From assembly GCA_019044685.2 (NCBI GenBank), contig JAGTXX020000009.1, forward strand, positions 1,240,001 to 1,304,000: a stretch of 64,000 bases of DNA, in the 5' to 3' direction. Under the pieces are notes generated by a model. The model was not told the origin of the DNA. It searched no databases and saw nothing but the letters and a program-made list of their open reading frames with translations. The stretch comes from Nannochloris sp. 'desiccata' (lineage: Eukaryota; Chlorophyta; Trebouxiophyceae; Chlorellales; Chlorellaceae). How positions within the stretch are numbered: position 1 is the first letter of the stretch; every line of letters begins with the position of its first letter. Shown one piece after another: positions 23,911 through 34,122 of the stretch. A program made the translations under genes and the position numbers.

Positions 23911-24435
23911 TTGCCGTTTAGTATGGCCCCAATAATAATACAAATTTAATAGAATTGCGATTGTTATTAGTTTACCTTTTGTGCAGCCTTTGGTTGCTTG
24001 GCTTAGCTAGGCTGTGCTGTGGAAAATCCTTTGGAGGGAAGCACCGAGCGGAATTTAATATGTTTTGCCGTTATTCTGTTTTCTAGGTAGTTTTCAATAT
24101 GAATCTTTGACTTTGAATTAGTGCATTGTCACCCAAGACTGTATTTTATAACGATACTATGTATATCAACCAAAAACTGACATTTAATGAATGCTGTAAA
24201 AGTGAATTTAAGACTTTAAACTTGAGCGGTTGTGGGTGTACACATGTGCTGGCAGTGATTTGGGAATTGGTATTTAAGCTTCTGTGAGCCTTTTTTAAAC
24301 AAAATTAAAATTAATTGCACACTAAAGCGTTATTTTGAAAACACTATTGGACTTGTTTGTCGTGTGCAAAAGAGCAGAAGCGTCTTTTTCATAGCGTTGA
24401 GATCACTCTTCGATCGTAAAAGAGCACGTTTTGGG
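23911..24435. other. Intergenic region between tandem plus-strand genes
   Basis: AT-rich sequence holding a 3' end and the promoter of the TMEM120-like gene. No coding segment or repeat was recognised. Confidence 0.4.
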
Positions 24436-26001
24436 ATGGCAGAGGTAAACCATATTTGAGCATTCAGACATTTAATGATTATTTTTCATCATCTCGGTTC
24501 AGGCAGCTGTGGTTAAAACCTATCTTTCAGCATGCACTGTCTCAATTCTTGTTCGCAGGATGCCTCGTCCGAGCGTTTGCTCAACCAAGCGTAAGTGGGC
24601 TGCCTCTTTCAGCTCAACTGATATTCAAACCAGCTTGTGAAGGAATTAAAAGTCTTCGTCTGGGGCAATTTCTGCTTTGGACAACCTAGACTCTTGATCC
24701 GACCTTCCCGCTTCTGACTCTCTTTTTCTCTCCCCCCAAAATTCCAAAAATGCAGACGCGCTTTAAGCCAACGTGTCGCCACCTTCAGCAATCGCCTGGC
24801 CGCAGAAACTGAAGCTCTCACTGAAGAAGTAGAGAACCTCGGCACAAGCCTTAAAAAAGCACTCGCCACCATTGCCACTACCAACACCACCGACGGCGAC
24901 TGGGTAGACGATGTCGTCCATCTGGAAGCTGCTAAGGCTATTTTAAATGGAAATGGACCTGGGGGTGACTTACGGAAATTTCAAAAGTCTCGTAAACCAG
25001 CTCTCTTGGGTACTTTTCTTGGCCCTTCTGTAAATGTTCTTGCCCTCCGCCGAGATGAGTCGATGAGAATTAAAGAAGATTACCACTCTTTTCGTAACAG
25101 GTCCGCCTACACCATGTTTGCCTTTTCTACCATATTATATCTCGGCGTCCTTCGTAGCAGATTCCTGTCGGAAGCTGCTGCCACAGTGACACTGATCCCC
25201 ATGGTCATGGTCGGCGTACAATTTTTTCTTTGTTGGTTGTTATTCTTCTACACCGCTGCAGCATTAAGGGAAAGTGTATTAAAAGTTAATGGATCTCATA
25301 TTCGACCCTGGTGGATCCATCATCATTATTGGTCCATGGCTATGTGTGTGTTGATGCTTTCATTACCCGTTGACTCTCCGGCATTCGTACGCGCCATTAC
25401 TTTGTTTCTTTGGTGGGCTATGATGCAATCTGTAGTGATTGTATTGCAGAACAGATATCAAAGAAGAAGGATGTATACACGCATTGCCTTGGGGAAGAAC
25501 TCTGCAATGGATGTTGTCAGCGGTGAAACGAGCGGCGCTCACGGACAATTAATTCTCTTGTATCCTATTTTATTCGCAATGCAAGGGTTGCAAGCGTATA
25601 TTGGATGGGAGATGTTGATGTATACTGCATGGGCGTTGTTATCTCCTGAAGGGTTTTTAAATCTCGAAGATAAAGACTCGGATTTATGGGGTAGTCGTGG
25701 TGTCGCTCTGGCGGGTGGGATCATGATCTACATGGCAGCGAGAAATTTTATAAACACAATAGCAACGATTGCGGGAAAGAGAGCGAGCAGAGAGAAGGCT
25801 GTGAGTAGAATTACTGCGTTAAGGGCCAGACCTGTGGCGGGGCAGAGATCTAGGTCGGCGTCGCCAAATGCAGTGCCTATGGGGGTTAGGGGGAATAAGG
25901 GAGGGGGTGGGGGTGGGGGTCGAGACGGTCGTGCAGTAGGAGGAATAGCGACTGTTTTGCCTGACAATGGCAGTGGTGTTGCTAGTACTAAGATGGATTA
26001 A
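24436..26001 (+). CDS. TMEM120/TMPIT (TACAN)-like polytopic membrane protein
   Basis: Three exons join in phase: a 9-base first exon (24436-24444, MAE), 24503-24636 and 24756-26001. They give 462 residues. A soluble N-terminal coiled coil (SLRALSQRVATFSNRLAAET onward) is followed by about six membrane helices. The family signature is clear around residues 215-300: LRESVLKVNGSHIRPWWIHH, then a helix and a polar QNRYQRRRMYTRIALG loop. TMEM120 proteins lie in the endoplasmic reticulum and nuclear envelope and have a fold like fatty-acid elongases that binds coenzyme A. A mechanosensing channel role in animals is disputed. The C-terminus is Gly-rich and basic and is encoded by G-runs near 25886-25920. 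The 9-base exon is inferred from splice consensus and phase only. Confidence 0.85.
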
Positions 26002-26305
26002 TTAATCGGAAGGTGTGTTGTGTTGTGTTTTGTTGTGTTGCGTGTTTATCTCTTCATTTGTTACTTTTGAACTGGATTTTCCCATTTTTGTTCATTTTTG
26101 ATTATAAGAGGGGTACTGTTTTACATCATAACAAAAGGTATTAAAATACACAGTACGTACTTGTAAACACTTTTTAACACCCACCAATAACCCATCTTCA
26201 TGGCTACTATAAATTCCTTAAAATAAGGTGCTTAATTTAGGGGTTTTTTAGGGTTAAGGGTAGGCCCAATTTCATAGCTACAATAAACCGAAACTAAGAC
26301 GTGTT
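26002..26305. other. 3' region between convergent genes
   Basis: A GTGTT-rich low-complexity run at 26014-26048 is followed by AT-rich sequence. It holds the 3' untranslated regions of two convergent genes. Confidence 0.4.
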
Positions 26306-28002
26306 TCAAGCAGACAACAGCCGATATGGGTTTGCCATATTTTTAGCAAAGGCCTCCAACAATTTTGAAGCCACCTCTCCATCATAGACTCTATTATCAG
26401 CAGACAAGGTCACTGTCATCATCGTCTTTGCACTCGGCGCTCCCTTTTCCATTTTGGCCACCTTTCGAGCGCCTCCTACAGCCATGATACAGGCCTGGGG
26501 CGGGTTGATGATAGCATAAAATTGATCGACACCAAACATTCCCAAGTTAGATATAGAGAAGGACCCACCTTGGAACTCCTCAGGCTTTAGTTTATTCTCC
26601 CGTGCACGTCCAGCGAGATCCCGCACCTCGCTTGCAATGGTAGATAGGGTCTTGCCATCTGCGTTCTTCACAATGGGAGTTATGAGACCTCCCTCTGTGG
26701 CGACGGCAATTGAAATGTCAACTGAAGGAGAAGGAACGAGTTTCTCTTCAACCGAATCCCATTTTGCGTTTGCTGCAGGAACGTCAGCAAGTGCCAGAGC
26801 GACTGCTTTGATAACGCAATCGTTGACTGAGACTTTGACACCTTGTGATTTTAGAGCCTCTCTCATGGTAGCAATGCCATCGAGCTCAACATCAGCAGAG
26901 AGGTATAGATGGGGGATTGTGGACTTAGATTCCAGGAGACGTTGTGCGATAATACGACGAATCTGGGTTGTAGGAATATCGGTGTACCCAGCATCAGCAT
27001 CGTTTGCAAAAATATGTGCAGGAGCTGTGGAGGGAGCGGGGGCAGCCTGAGGGGTGGGAGCAGGAGCTTCCTTTGCTGCTGCTGGTGGTTGTTTCTGCTC
27101 CTTTGCTACTGCCGCTGCAACAGGTTTATTACTACTCGATCCACCTGCTGCAATGGCTGCAAGCACATCACCTTTAGTGACCATGTGATGCGGTCCAGTC
27201 GGGTGAACGGACGACAGAGAAATTCCACTGTCTTGTAAATGATGACGCGCTGCGGGGCCTATACGAGAATCAATGTGAACATTCGATTGTTCCGCTGGTT
27301 TTGTTCCTGCTGAAGTTTCTGCAGACGCAGCGCTTTGAGCGCTGCCCCCACCCGCACCAGCTCCTTCATAATCTTTGAAAGCAGGCACGCTGTCAGCATC
27401 TTCTACTAAAATTGCTACAGGAGCACCTACTTCTATTGCTTGTGTTCCTGGTGCTACTAAAAGCTTGGCTATAAAGCCTTCATCTTGATTTTCCCAGCTA
27501 AGTGTCGCTTTGTCCGTTTCGACTTCTGCTAACACATCACCTGGAGCTACCTCTTGGCCCTCAGTGACCTTCCATTCAATGATATTTCCTTGAGACATGG
27601 TAGGGGATAACGCTGGCATGGCAAGTTCGCTGTGAGGAGGGAGGGACGAGAAGAATCTGAAGCGTCCTGAAGCCCACGGTGAGAAAGACGACCAGGAGAG
27701 GGATGATTGAAATGGAGCTAAGACCGCAGATGACGGTGTTCTGTAAAGTAGAATAGTGATGTACGGGATATAAGTAATAGCTTTATGGCAACGATGGGTA
27801 GAGAGGTACATTATTTGCAAGAATACATAATGAATAGGGTTGGCAATGGCACTAACCTAAGGAGGATGGCAGGGGTTGACTGTTTAACTGCAGCATTGGC
27901 TGTTCTTATCAGACTATTGCGTGTCGCAGCAGTCATTGCTGGCAAGCAGTCCGTTAGAGAACGCCGCATCGTGGCAATTTGTTTTTTGGTAAAGCTTTGC
28001 AA
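26306..28002 (-). CDS. Mitochondrial dihydrolipoamide acyltransferase (PDH E2)-like protein with Asn at the catalytic His site
   Basis: Exons 28002-27857 and 27740-26306 join as AG|A (LLR|TPSS) into 526 residues. An internal ATG at 27969 is an alternative start. The first 80 residues are a basic mitochondrial presequence. One lipoyl domain follows (about 85-165) with the lipoyl-Lys motif ETDKATLSWE. A peripheral-subunit-binding domain is at about 205-245 (RIGPAARHHLQDSGISLSSV). The acyltransferase core occupies about 290-526. The family normally ends its active site in D-H-R-x-x-D-G with His as general base. Here the codons read DNRVYDG, with Asn (AAT, near 26391-26393) in place of His. Either the protein is catalytically poor and works like an E3-binding protein, or Asn is tolerated. 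In other respects it is full length. Confidence 0.88.
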
Positions 28003-28402
28003 AGATCAATTTCAAATTTGAACTCTTCACTCTTGAAAAGGAGAAGCGGCTAATAGACTTTGGATCTTTGACCTAGGAATCAATTCAAATAAAAAAAGTT
28101 ATTTTTGCTGCTGAGAACAATATAGAAAAAGGGTCATCAAAGCATATAGCTTCGGTGGCAGCCCAATTGAAGCACCAAAGTCTCGCCAATCCACTATTTC
28201 GTATGCTTTTATATCTTTGATGGTTCATATTCTTATATCAAAACTGCAGCAAAGAAAGCGTTTAATGCATGCAAGGCTCTGATTCAATTTAAACTGCATT
28301 CATTTTTCGTTTAAGCCGCCACTTACCTTTTGTTGGCAAAAGTAGGACAATTATCCCCTTGAAGCATCTGTATAATAAACGTAAAGCATAACGAATCACA
28401 AA
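28003..28402. other. Divergent promoter region between E2-like and DNAJC2 genes
   Basis: About 400 bases of AT-rich sequence between two divergently transcribed genes. No coding segment was seen. It presumably carries both promoters. Confidence 0.4.
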
Positions 28403-30433
28403 ATGCCGCGCCGCCGCCGTCTTCTGACTTGGGATTCTGCTGCCGCCTTGGACGGTGGTTCAAAAGTTTATTCTCAGTTGTCTGCTTTGACACTTAGTTA
28501 TAACAAAGACCCAGCAGGGCATATCTTTCACGTCAAAGCTTTAAAACAGGCAGGGCTCTATGGTAAGCACAAAAACACAGGAAATAAAATTCTCTCAATT
28601 TCTTTTCTCGCTCTAATGAACTTTTATTTACTTTGTGTCCTCCCTCTCCCTGCTGCAGAAAACTCTGAAGAAGACGACGATGACGAATCTGTCAACGACA
28701 GTCAAACAGACAGCGCCCTTCCTAGTAGAGAAAACAGCACTGCTGACTTCTCTTCTCTCGGTAATGGCGGCGACGATGACGACAAATGGAAGAAAAGAAA
28801 TAAAAAGAAAAAATCTAAAAAGAATGATAAGCTTGATGTCTACGCTCTCTTAGGATTACAGCACGAACGCTGGATGGCTACAGATGCTCAAATCAAAGCT
28901 GCCTATCGCCGTGCTGCCTTGGAGCATCACCCTGACAAGCAACATGCTTTGGCCGGTGATGACGAAAAGCTAAAACAAGCCTCCGAAGATCGTTTTAAAG
29001 CCATCCAAGAAGCCTATGAAACCCTCTGCGATTTACAAAAACGCAGGGAATTTGATTCTGTGGATACCTTTGATGATAGCCTTCCCAATGAAGTGGATGC
29101 TACCAGCCCTGAGGATTTCTTCAAATTCTTCGGAGCAGCATTCAAGAGAAATAGCAGATGGTCTATTAATCAACCTGCCCCTGAATTAGGTGATATTGAC
29201 ACTGATATGGATCATGTTGATGCTTTCTACGACTTCTGGTTTTCTTTTAAATCCTGGAGAGAGTTCCCTCACCCCGACGAAGAGGATGTGGAGTCGGCAG
29301 AGTCAAGAGAAGAAAGACGCTGGATTGAGCGATATAACTCAAAATTACGTGAAAAGGGTAGAAAAGATGATTTTAAAAGGATTCGTAACTTTGTAGAGCT
29401 GGCAAATAAGTTAGATCCTCGTATTATTGCTAGAAAAGAGGCCCAGCGTGCGGAGCGTGAGCGCCACAAAGCTGAGAGAGAAGCAGAACGATTACGTAAG
29501 ATAGAAGAAGAAAGAATCGCTGCCGAAGAAGAAGAACGTCGTAAAGAGGAAGAAGCTATTGCTGCGGCAGAAGCGAAGAAACAAAGACAATCTGAGAAGA
29601 AGGCGCTTCAGAAAGAAAGAGCCCGCTTGAGGAAATTATGTGGCGTTACTGTCGGAGACACTGAACCGGTGCTTACTTCTGTAGAGGAAGATGATGTAGA
29701 ATTGTTATGTGCCAACTTGGATCTGGTTACTTTGAACGGATTATGTGAAGAGCTCTCGGCGAGTCATCTCTCCACCGAACAGAAACTTGCTGCTGCAGTT
29801 GAACGATTAGACTCAGTCCGCTCTGGTCAAAACCAAGAAGAACGTAAGAAAGCAGAAGCTACTAAAGCTGCAGCTGCCGCTGCAGCACTGGCTGCTAAGA
29901 AAGAAGCAGAGGAGCGTGCTACTCGTTTAAAAGAGTGGGACGAGGAAGAGGTCCGGCTGTTGAAAAAAGCTATTGATAAGTTCCCTGCTGGTACAAGTAG
30001 ACGCTGGGAACAAGTTCAAGCATACGTACGTACACGTACAGTAGAGGAGATTCTTGATATGGCAAAGCATGGTCTTAAAAGTGCCAAATATACAGCGCCC
30101 GCTCAAGATTCTGTTCAAATTGCAAAGAAGAGACAAGCGAATACTGTGATTAAATCTGAAGCTACGACCAGGGATGTTTCATTTACTGATGTAGATGTGA
30201 ACGTCAGAGCAGCAGCAGTGGAAGCTGCTGCAACCAAGGTTAGCGATACAGAGTGGACGGCAGCCGAAGAACTTTTGCTAGTTAAAGCATTAAAAGAGGT
30301 TCCAAAGGACGCTGAAGATCGTTGGGATCAGGTATCTGCTGCTGTAGGTACGAAATCCAAGATTGCATGTGGTCGTAGATTTAAGGAAATGAAGGAGAAA
30401 TTTAAACAGAAGAAGACGACGTCTACGAAATAA
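28403..30433 (+). CDS. DNAJC2: DNAJC2/zuotin/MPP11 ribosome-associated co-chaperone with two SANT domains
   Basis: Exons 28403-28562 and 28659-30433 join as G|AA into 644 residues. The 96-base intron has a GTAAGC donor and a CTGCAG acceptor, and being 3n and free of stops it could be retained in frame. A J domain (about residues 145-225) carries HPDK. The zuotin region follows with FKFFGAAFKRNSRWS and YDFWFSFKSWREFPHPDEED. A long charged helix rich in Glu, Arg and Lys comes next, then two Myb/SANT domains (WDEEEVRLLKKAIDKFP and WTAAEELLLVKALKEVP). Zuotin binds ribosomes and stimulates Hsp70 on nascent chains. Plant and animal members also act on chromatin through the SANT domains. All expected parts are present. 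Confidence 0.93.
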   Translation: MPRRRRLLTWDSAAALDGGSKVYSQLSALTLSYNKDPAGHIFHVKALKQAGLYGKHKNTGNKILSISFLALMNFYLLCVLPLPAAENSEEDDDDESVNDSQTDSALPSRENSTADFSSLGNGGDDDDKWKKRNKKKKSKKNDKLDVYALLGLQHERWMATDAQIKAAYRRAALEHHPDKQHALAGDDEKLKQASEDRFKAIQEAYETLCDLQKRREFDSVDTFDDSLPNEVDATSPEDFFKFFGAAFKRNSRWSINQPAPELGDIDTDMDHVDAFYDFWFSFKSWREFPHPDEEDVESAESREERRWIERYNSKLREKGRKDDFKRIRNFVELANKLDPRIIARKEAQRAERERHKAEREAERLRKIEEERIAAEEEERRKEEEAIAAAEAKKQRQSEKKALQKERARLRKLCGVTVGDTEPVLTSVEEDDVELLCANLDLVTLNGLCEELSASHLSTEQKLAAAVERLDSVRSGQNQEERKKAEATKAAAAAAALAAKKEAEERATRLKEWDEEEVRLLKKAIDKFPAGTSRRWEQVQAYVRTRTVEEILDMAKHGLKSAKYTAPAQDSVQIAKKRQANTVIKSEATTRDVSFTDVDVNVRAAAVEAAATKVSDTEWTAAEELLLVKALKEVPKDAEDRWDQVSAAVGTKSKIACGRRFKEMKEKFKQKKTTSTK

Positions 30434-30809
30434 AAAGAACTGTTTCTTTTGTTTTGCATTTTTTGTCTAGTATAATCATATTTTGCTTGGTGGCTGCCAA
30501 TCCGTTGTGCATAGTACGGTGTCAATTGTGTAATGTAAAGAATAACAATGCATAAAGCATTTCTTTGTATTTGACCAAAGCCTCTGCAGTTGTGGGCCCG
30601 GCGTCCTGCTGCTGCCTTTACTTTTTTTGGCAAACTGCATTTACACTTTGCATCTTCTATGATTCTTGCGTTAAAAAGTATTTATAAACATCTAGAAGAG
30701 ATTAAAGGGTTCAATCCACTACGAAAGCCTTATTCCGCTCCTTGATTTTCGTTACTGTTCAGAATTATAAGAACGCCAGCCTGTTCCCTTCGAATAAATC
30801 TCTACAAAA
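30434..30809. other. Intergenic region between DNAJC2 and GOT1
   Basis: Downstream of the DNAJC2 stop, two TGTAA motifs near 30529-30538 suit a green-algal polyadenylation signal. The rest should be the GOT1 promoter. No gene was seen. Confidence 0.4.
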
Positions 30810-31444
30810 ATGTTGGATGATAAAAGAAGTGAGTCAGAAACCATCTAATAAGTAAACTGCCAATAAGAAGCTATTATTTTCCTCAACGACTTTTCATTCC
30901 AAATGCTTGCTCGTAGAAATTGGCGTGGGGCTCACTGCGCTGGGCATGCTCTTCCTATTTCTAGGGATGCTATTTTTCTTTGATAGAGGCTTACTTGCCA
31001 TGGGAAACGTAAGTCTATTCCGAACCCTCCGATTTTCATTCTCTTATTCTTTTGAAGCTGGTGCGGCGGTTGACGCTCTCGCTATGTCTCTTTTTCACCC
31101 TCGCTCTTCCCCCATGCACCACGCAGATTTTATTCTTAGCTGGCGTTACAATGACAATTGGTTTCCAATCTACTATCAAATTCTTCATGAGACCAAAAAA
31201 CTACAAGGGAACAGGATTTTTCCTCGGCGGCCTTGTTCTCGTCATCTGGGGCTGGACACTCATCGGCTTTATTCTAGAAGCATACGGTTTCTGGCGTCTA
31301 TTTAGTGCCTTCTTCCCTACAGCCCTTTCATTTTTACGACGAATGCCGTTTTTAAAACAAATTTTGGATACTCCTACGTTTAAAAGTTTGCTGAACAAAA
31401 TCGCACCAGCTGGCTCGAGTTTTGGCGGCGGTCTGCCGGTTTAG
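30810..31444 (+). CDS. GOT1: GOT1 vesicle-transport membrane protein
   Basis: Three exons (30810-30828, 30917-31008, 31127-31444) join in exact phase and give 142 residues, very close to the 140 or so of plant and yeast GOT1. Four membrane helices are visible: GLTALGMLFLFLGMLFFFD, ILFLAGVTMTIGFQSTIKFF, TGFFLGGLVLVIWGWTLIGF and FWRLFSAFFPTALSFL. The FDRGLLAMGN loop is a family hallmark. GOT1 lies in the early Golgi and ER membranes and helps ER-to-Golgi vesicle transport and fusion. The first exon is only 19 bases (MLDDKR plus one base). Confidence 0.93.
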
Positions 31445-31614
31445 GAAAATTCAACAAAAATATTAGATAAAATGTATTACATGTATCCAGTTTCCTTGAC
31501 TGCTTTGTACTACTATATGTAACTGGACCTGTACCTCATTGTGATATATTACAGATATTACTTGAGAGTAATCTTGTGTTATAGTTGAACTAATTTAGCA
31601 CTCTCTCTGCAGTC

Positions 31615-34122
31615 CTAAACGACTTGAAATCCTAATTGTGATGTTAAAATTATCCGCGCAGCATCTCGCTTGGCATAATAATAATTCTCACCGACGCCCA
31701 CAGCAGTTAATTCTGGCTCTCCTGACATGAAATCTCTACGAACAGTGCACTGGAAACGCTTCACAAGATCACCGGGCTCTGTGACTTCTCTATAAACAAC
31801 TCTTTGTCCATCGCCTGTGGTAGGGTACAGCTCTCGTAATTTGCTCAAGGCGTTGCCGAATTCAATAACTTCCGGCTCAGTGGAACCAAAAGGATATCCA
31901 GGATGTACCTGAGCAGCAGGCGCTGGTGCAACAGTAGCTCCAGGTTGGGCAGCAACAGCAGGAGCAAGAGCAGCACCGCCCCTGGTGACACCATCAACAC
32001 CAAAAGAATACTTCTGTCCTTCGAATTCATTCAGCGCATTCACTGCTGCATTCCTACGTGCCTCTTCTATATTACCACCAGTTGCATACGCAATACGTTT
32101 ACCCCCATCTGATTTGATCTGAACTAGATACCCTCCACTCCCAACTGCAGTTGTTTCGGTGGTCAGGTGCTTACCTTGGGATTGAGCAGCTTGCGAAAGC
32201 AAGATAATAGGGTCCTCTTTAGAGAGATGAGCTTTCTTCCTAGCTGGACCTTGTTCTTGTTGTTCTTCTTCTTCAGATAATAAATTAATCGCGTCACCTG
32301 AGTCTCCCTCTCCCAGAACGTCGCTAGCAATGTCGTTGTCAAGAGAGGAACTTTCTTCCTGTTCACGTTTTCGCTTGTTCTTCGATGCTTCCTCTTCCTC
32401 CTCTTGTTGCTGCGGAGCTTTGTCCGTCGTAACCATCTTCCCCCAGTTGGCGAAAACATCCATATCAGTGTCAGGATTAAACTCAGCTGGCTCCTCTTTC
32501 TGTTGCTCTGGTTGCTGGTTTTGTTTTGTAGCAGCCGAGGCAGCAGCAGCAGCACGAGCAGCAATACGAGGATCTGATGGTACTGGAAGAGCAGCAATCG
32601 CTGCTTTTTCCTTTTCAACTTGTTCGTCAAACGCCTTCTGTCTTTGGACTTGTCTTTCTTCACGAGCAAGTATCGCAGCAAGCGCCTTGGCAGGTAACGG
32701 CAATGGTTTTGCGCTTTCCAGCACTCGTGGTAAAATTCTAGAAGTCCATGGTGGAGGCGCAAACAGCGCAGCATACGAAGCATCGACCCGGGTCAAATCA
32801 AGCGTCGCTACATGAATTACAGTACCATCTGGCATTTTAGACGCTAATTGATTATCGATTTGGTCAAAGATTTCTTTTCGGAGATCTCGTAAGACTCCGC
32901 CTACTTTCAACATGTCGAGCCCTGCTTGTGTTCTTTCCCAATGTGACCCTGTGGCGGTAACCCGACCCCACTCTTGATACGGTTCCCATTTGGAGATGTG
33001 GATGACTTGGTTCTGTACCTTGGGTTCCCAAATCTCTAAAATATCGTCTAAAATAACAGCAAAAGGCATGATACTACCCGCATTATTCATGCTCACAGAC
33101 AAGGAGTGGTCGGCGAGGCCAAGGGTTGGTGCTAAACATTTTTGTTTCCCCGCTTTTGTTTTGATACGTTTAGGCCAGCGCGTATAAGGAATCAGTGCTT
33201 CATTTAGATCAAGGACTCGCCACACTTCATGCGCGTATTCGGTATCGGCGGTAGTACACACAAAAGCCTCAATCAACGGCTTTGACACAGTATCTCCCTT
33301 TACCGTTGCCTCCGCACTGGATGTTGAAGCATTGTTGTCGTTTGCATTGATTTTATCCATTCCTCCGGTTAGAAGACTCCGCACTTCACTCCAGTATGGT
33401 CTAATACGAAATATCATGCTTTGTTCTCTATCTAGAGGCCTAATCCGTGTAAATACGAGATCCACTTGCCGTTGAATGACAGGACGAGTCACGGAGGAAG
33501 GTGCATCATTTTTTCCTGCAGAGTCTTCAGCGTAGAAAGGACATACCGTATACTCTGCTTGGACTCTTGTACCATTACCAAGTGTAATCGTATCGGTATC
33601 TCTGTAGGATCGTAGCGAGATAGCATCATGTTGAAGCATTTGCATTTCCGCATCAATTTGTCTCGCCTTTTGTTCCAAGGAAAGACTTCTATCTGTCGCA
33701 GTTGCGCTTCTACGGCGCTCTATAGTATCACGTATGGACTCATCGCTAAGATGCGACAGTGTTCTGCCTTTGACCAGTGTTTCATCGAGGTCAAAGACCA
33801 CTGGAAGGCGGCGTGGATGTATCACCTTCCCTAGTAAAAAATCAAGAGCAAAATGATGACCGGTAGCATAGACAGCAAAGATAGGAGCTTTCCCATCTCC
33901 TTGAGGCTGTGACCTGGTACCCCATAAAGGTGCTAAACAGTACCCAAGTTCAATATCACTACTGCTACTACTACTTCCGTTCTTTCGTAAAGAAGGCACT
34001 GTCTTCGTCAAGATCATAACTGTGTTGTTGTTGCAACAATCTTTGTGATAATGAAGGAAACGAGCTTGTTCTTCGTTGGAAGATGCAGTATCTGGCGTGA
34101 TATAGCATACAGGGCCTGACAT
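31615..34122 (-). CDS. CPL1: RNA polymerase II CTD phosphatase-like protein (CPL1/FRY2 type) with two dsRNA-binding domains
   Basis: An open frame of 835 residues. The FCP1-type phosphatase domain (about residues 105-400) starts with the catalytic DxDx(T/V) motif in VVFDLDETLVKG. Long Glu/Gln-rich linkers follow. Two double-stranded-RNA-binding domains then occur at about 665-730 (ILLSQAAQSQGKHLTTET ... EEARRNAAVNALNEF) and about 760-835 (ALSKLRELYPTTGDG ... YAKRDAARIILTSQL). This order is that of plant CPL1. CPL1 removes Ser5 phosphates from the polymerase II tail and also acts on HYL1 in microRNA processing. Here the phosphatase and RNA-binding roles are inferred from the domains. An upstream exon cannot be excluded, but the first ATG gives a plausible N-terminus. 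Confidence 0.9.
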   Translation of the reverse strand: MSGPVCYITPDTASSNEEQARFLHYHKDCCNNNTVMILTKTVPSLRKNGSSSSSSDIELGYCLAPLWGTRSQPQGDGKAPIFAVYATGHHFALDFLLGKVIHPRRLPVVFDLDETLVKGRTLSHLSDESIRDTIERRRSATATDRSLSLEQKARQIDAEMQMLQHDAISLRSYRDTDTITLGNGTRVQAEYTVCPFYAEDSAGKNDAPSSVTRPVIQRQVDLVFTRIRPLDREQSMIFRIRPYWSEVRSLLTGGMDKINANDNNASTSSAEATVKGDTVSKPLIEAFVCTTADTEYAHEVWRVLDLNEALIPYTRWPKRIKTKAGKQKCLAPTLGLADHSLSVSMNNAGSIMPFAVILDDILEIWEPKVQNQVIHISKWEPYQEWGRVTATGSHWERTQAGLDMLKVGGVLRDLRKEIFDQIDNQLASKMPDGTVIHVATLDLTRVDASYAALFAPPPWTSRILPRVLESAKPLPLPAKALAAILAREERQVQRQKAFDEQVEKEKAAIAALPVPSDPRIAARAAAAASAATKQNQQPEQQKEEPAEFNPDTDMDVFANWGKMVTTDKAPQQQEEEEEASKNKRKREQEESSSLDNDIASDVLGEGDSGDAINLLSEEEEQQEQGPARKKAHLSKEDPIILLSQAAQSQGKHLTTETTAVGSGGYLVQIKSDGGKRIAYATGGNIEEARRNAAVNALNEFEGQKYSFGVDGVTRGGAALAPAVAAQPGATVAPAPAAQVHPGYPFGSTEPEVIEFGNALSKLRELYPTTGDGQRVVYREVTEPGDLVKRFQCTVRRDFMSGEPELTAVGVGENYYYAKRDAARIILTSQLGFQVV

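Noticed and set aside
32163..32815. Long open frames on both strands inside CPL1
   Set aside because: They are shadows of the Glu/Gln-rich CPL1 linkers. They show only Lys/Arg/Leu or Ser/Ala-type low complexity.
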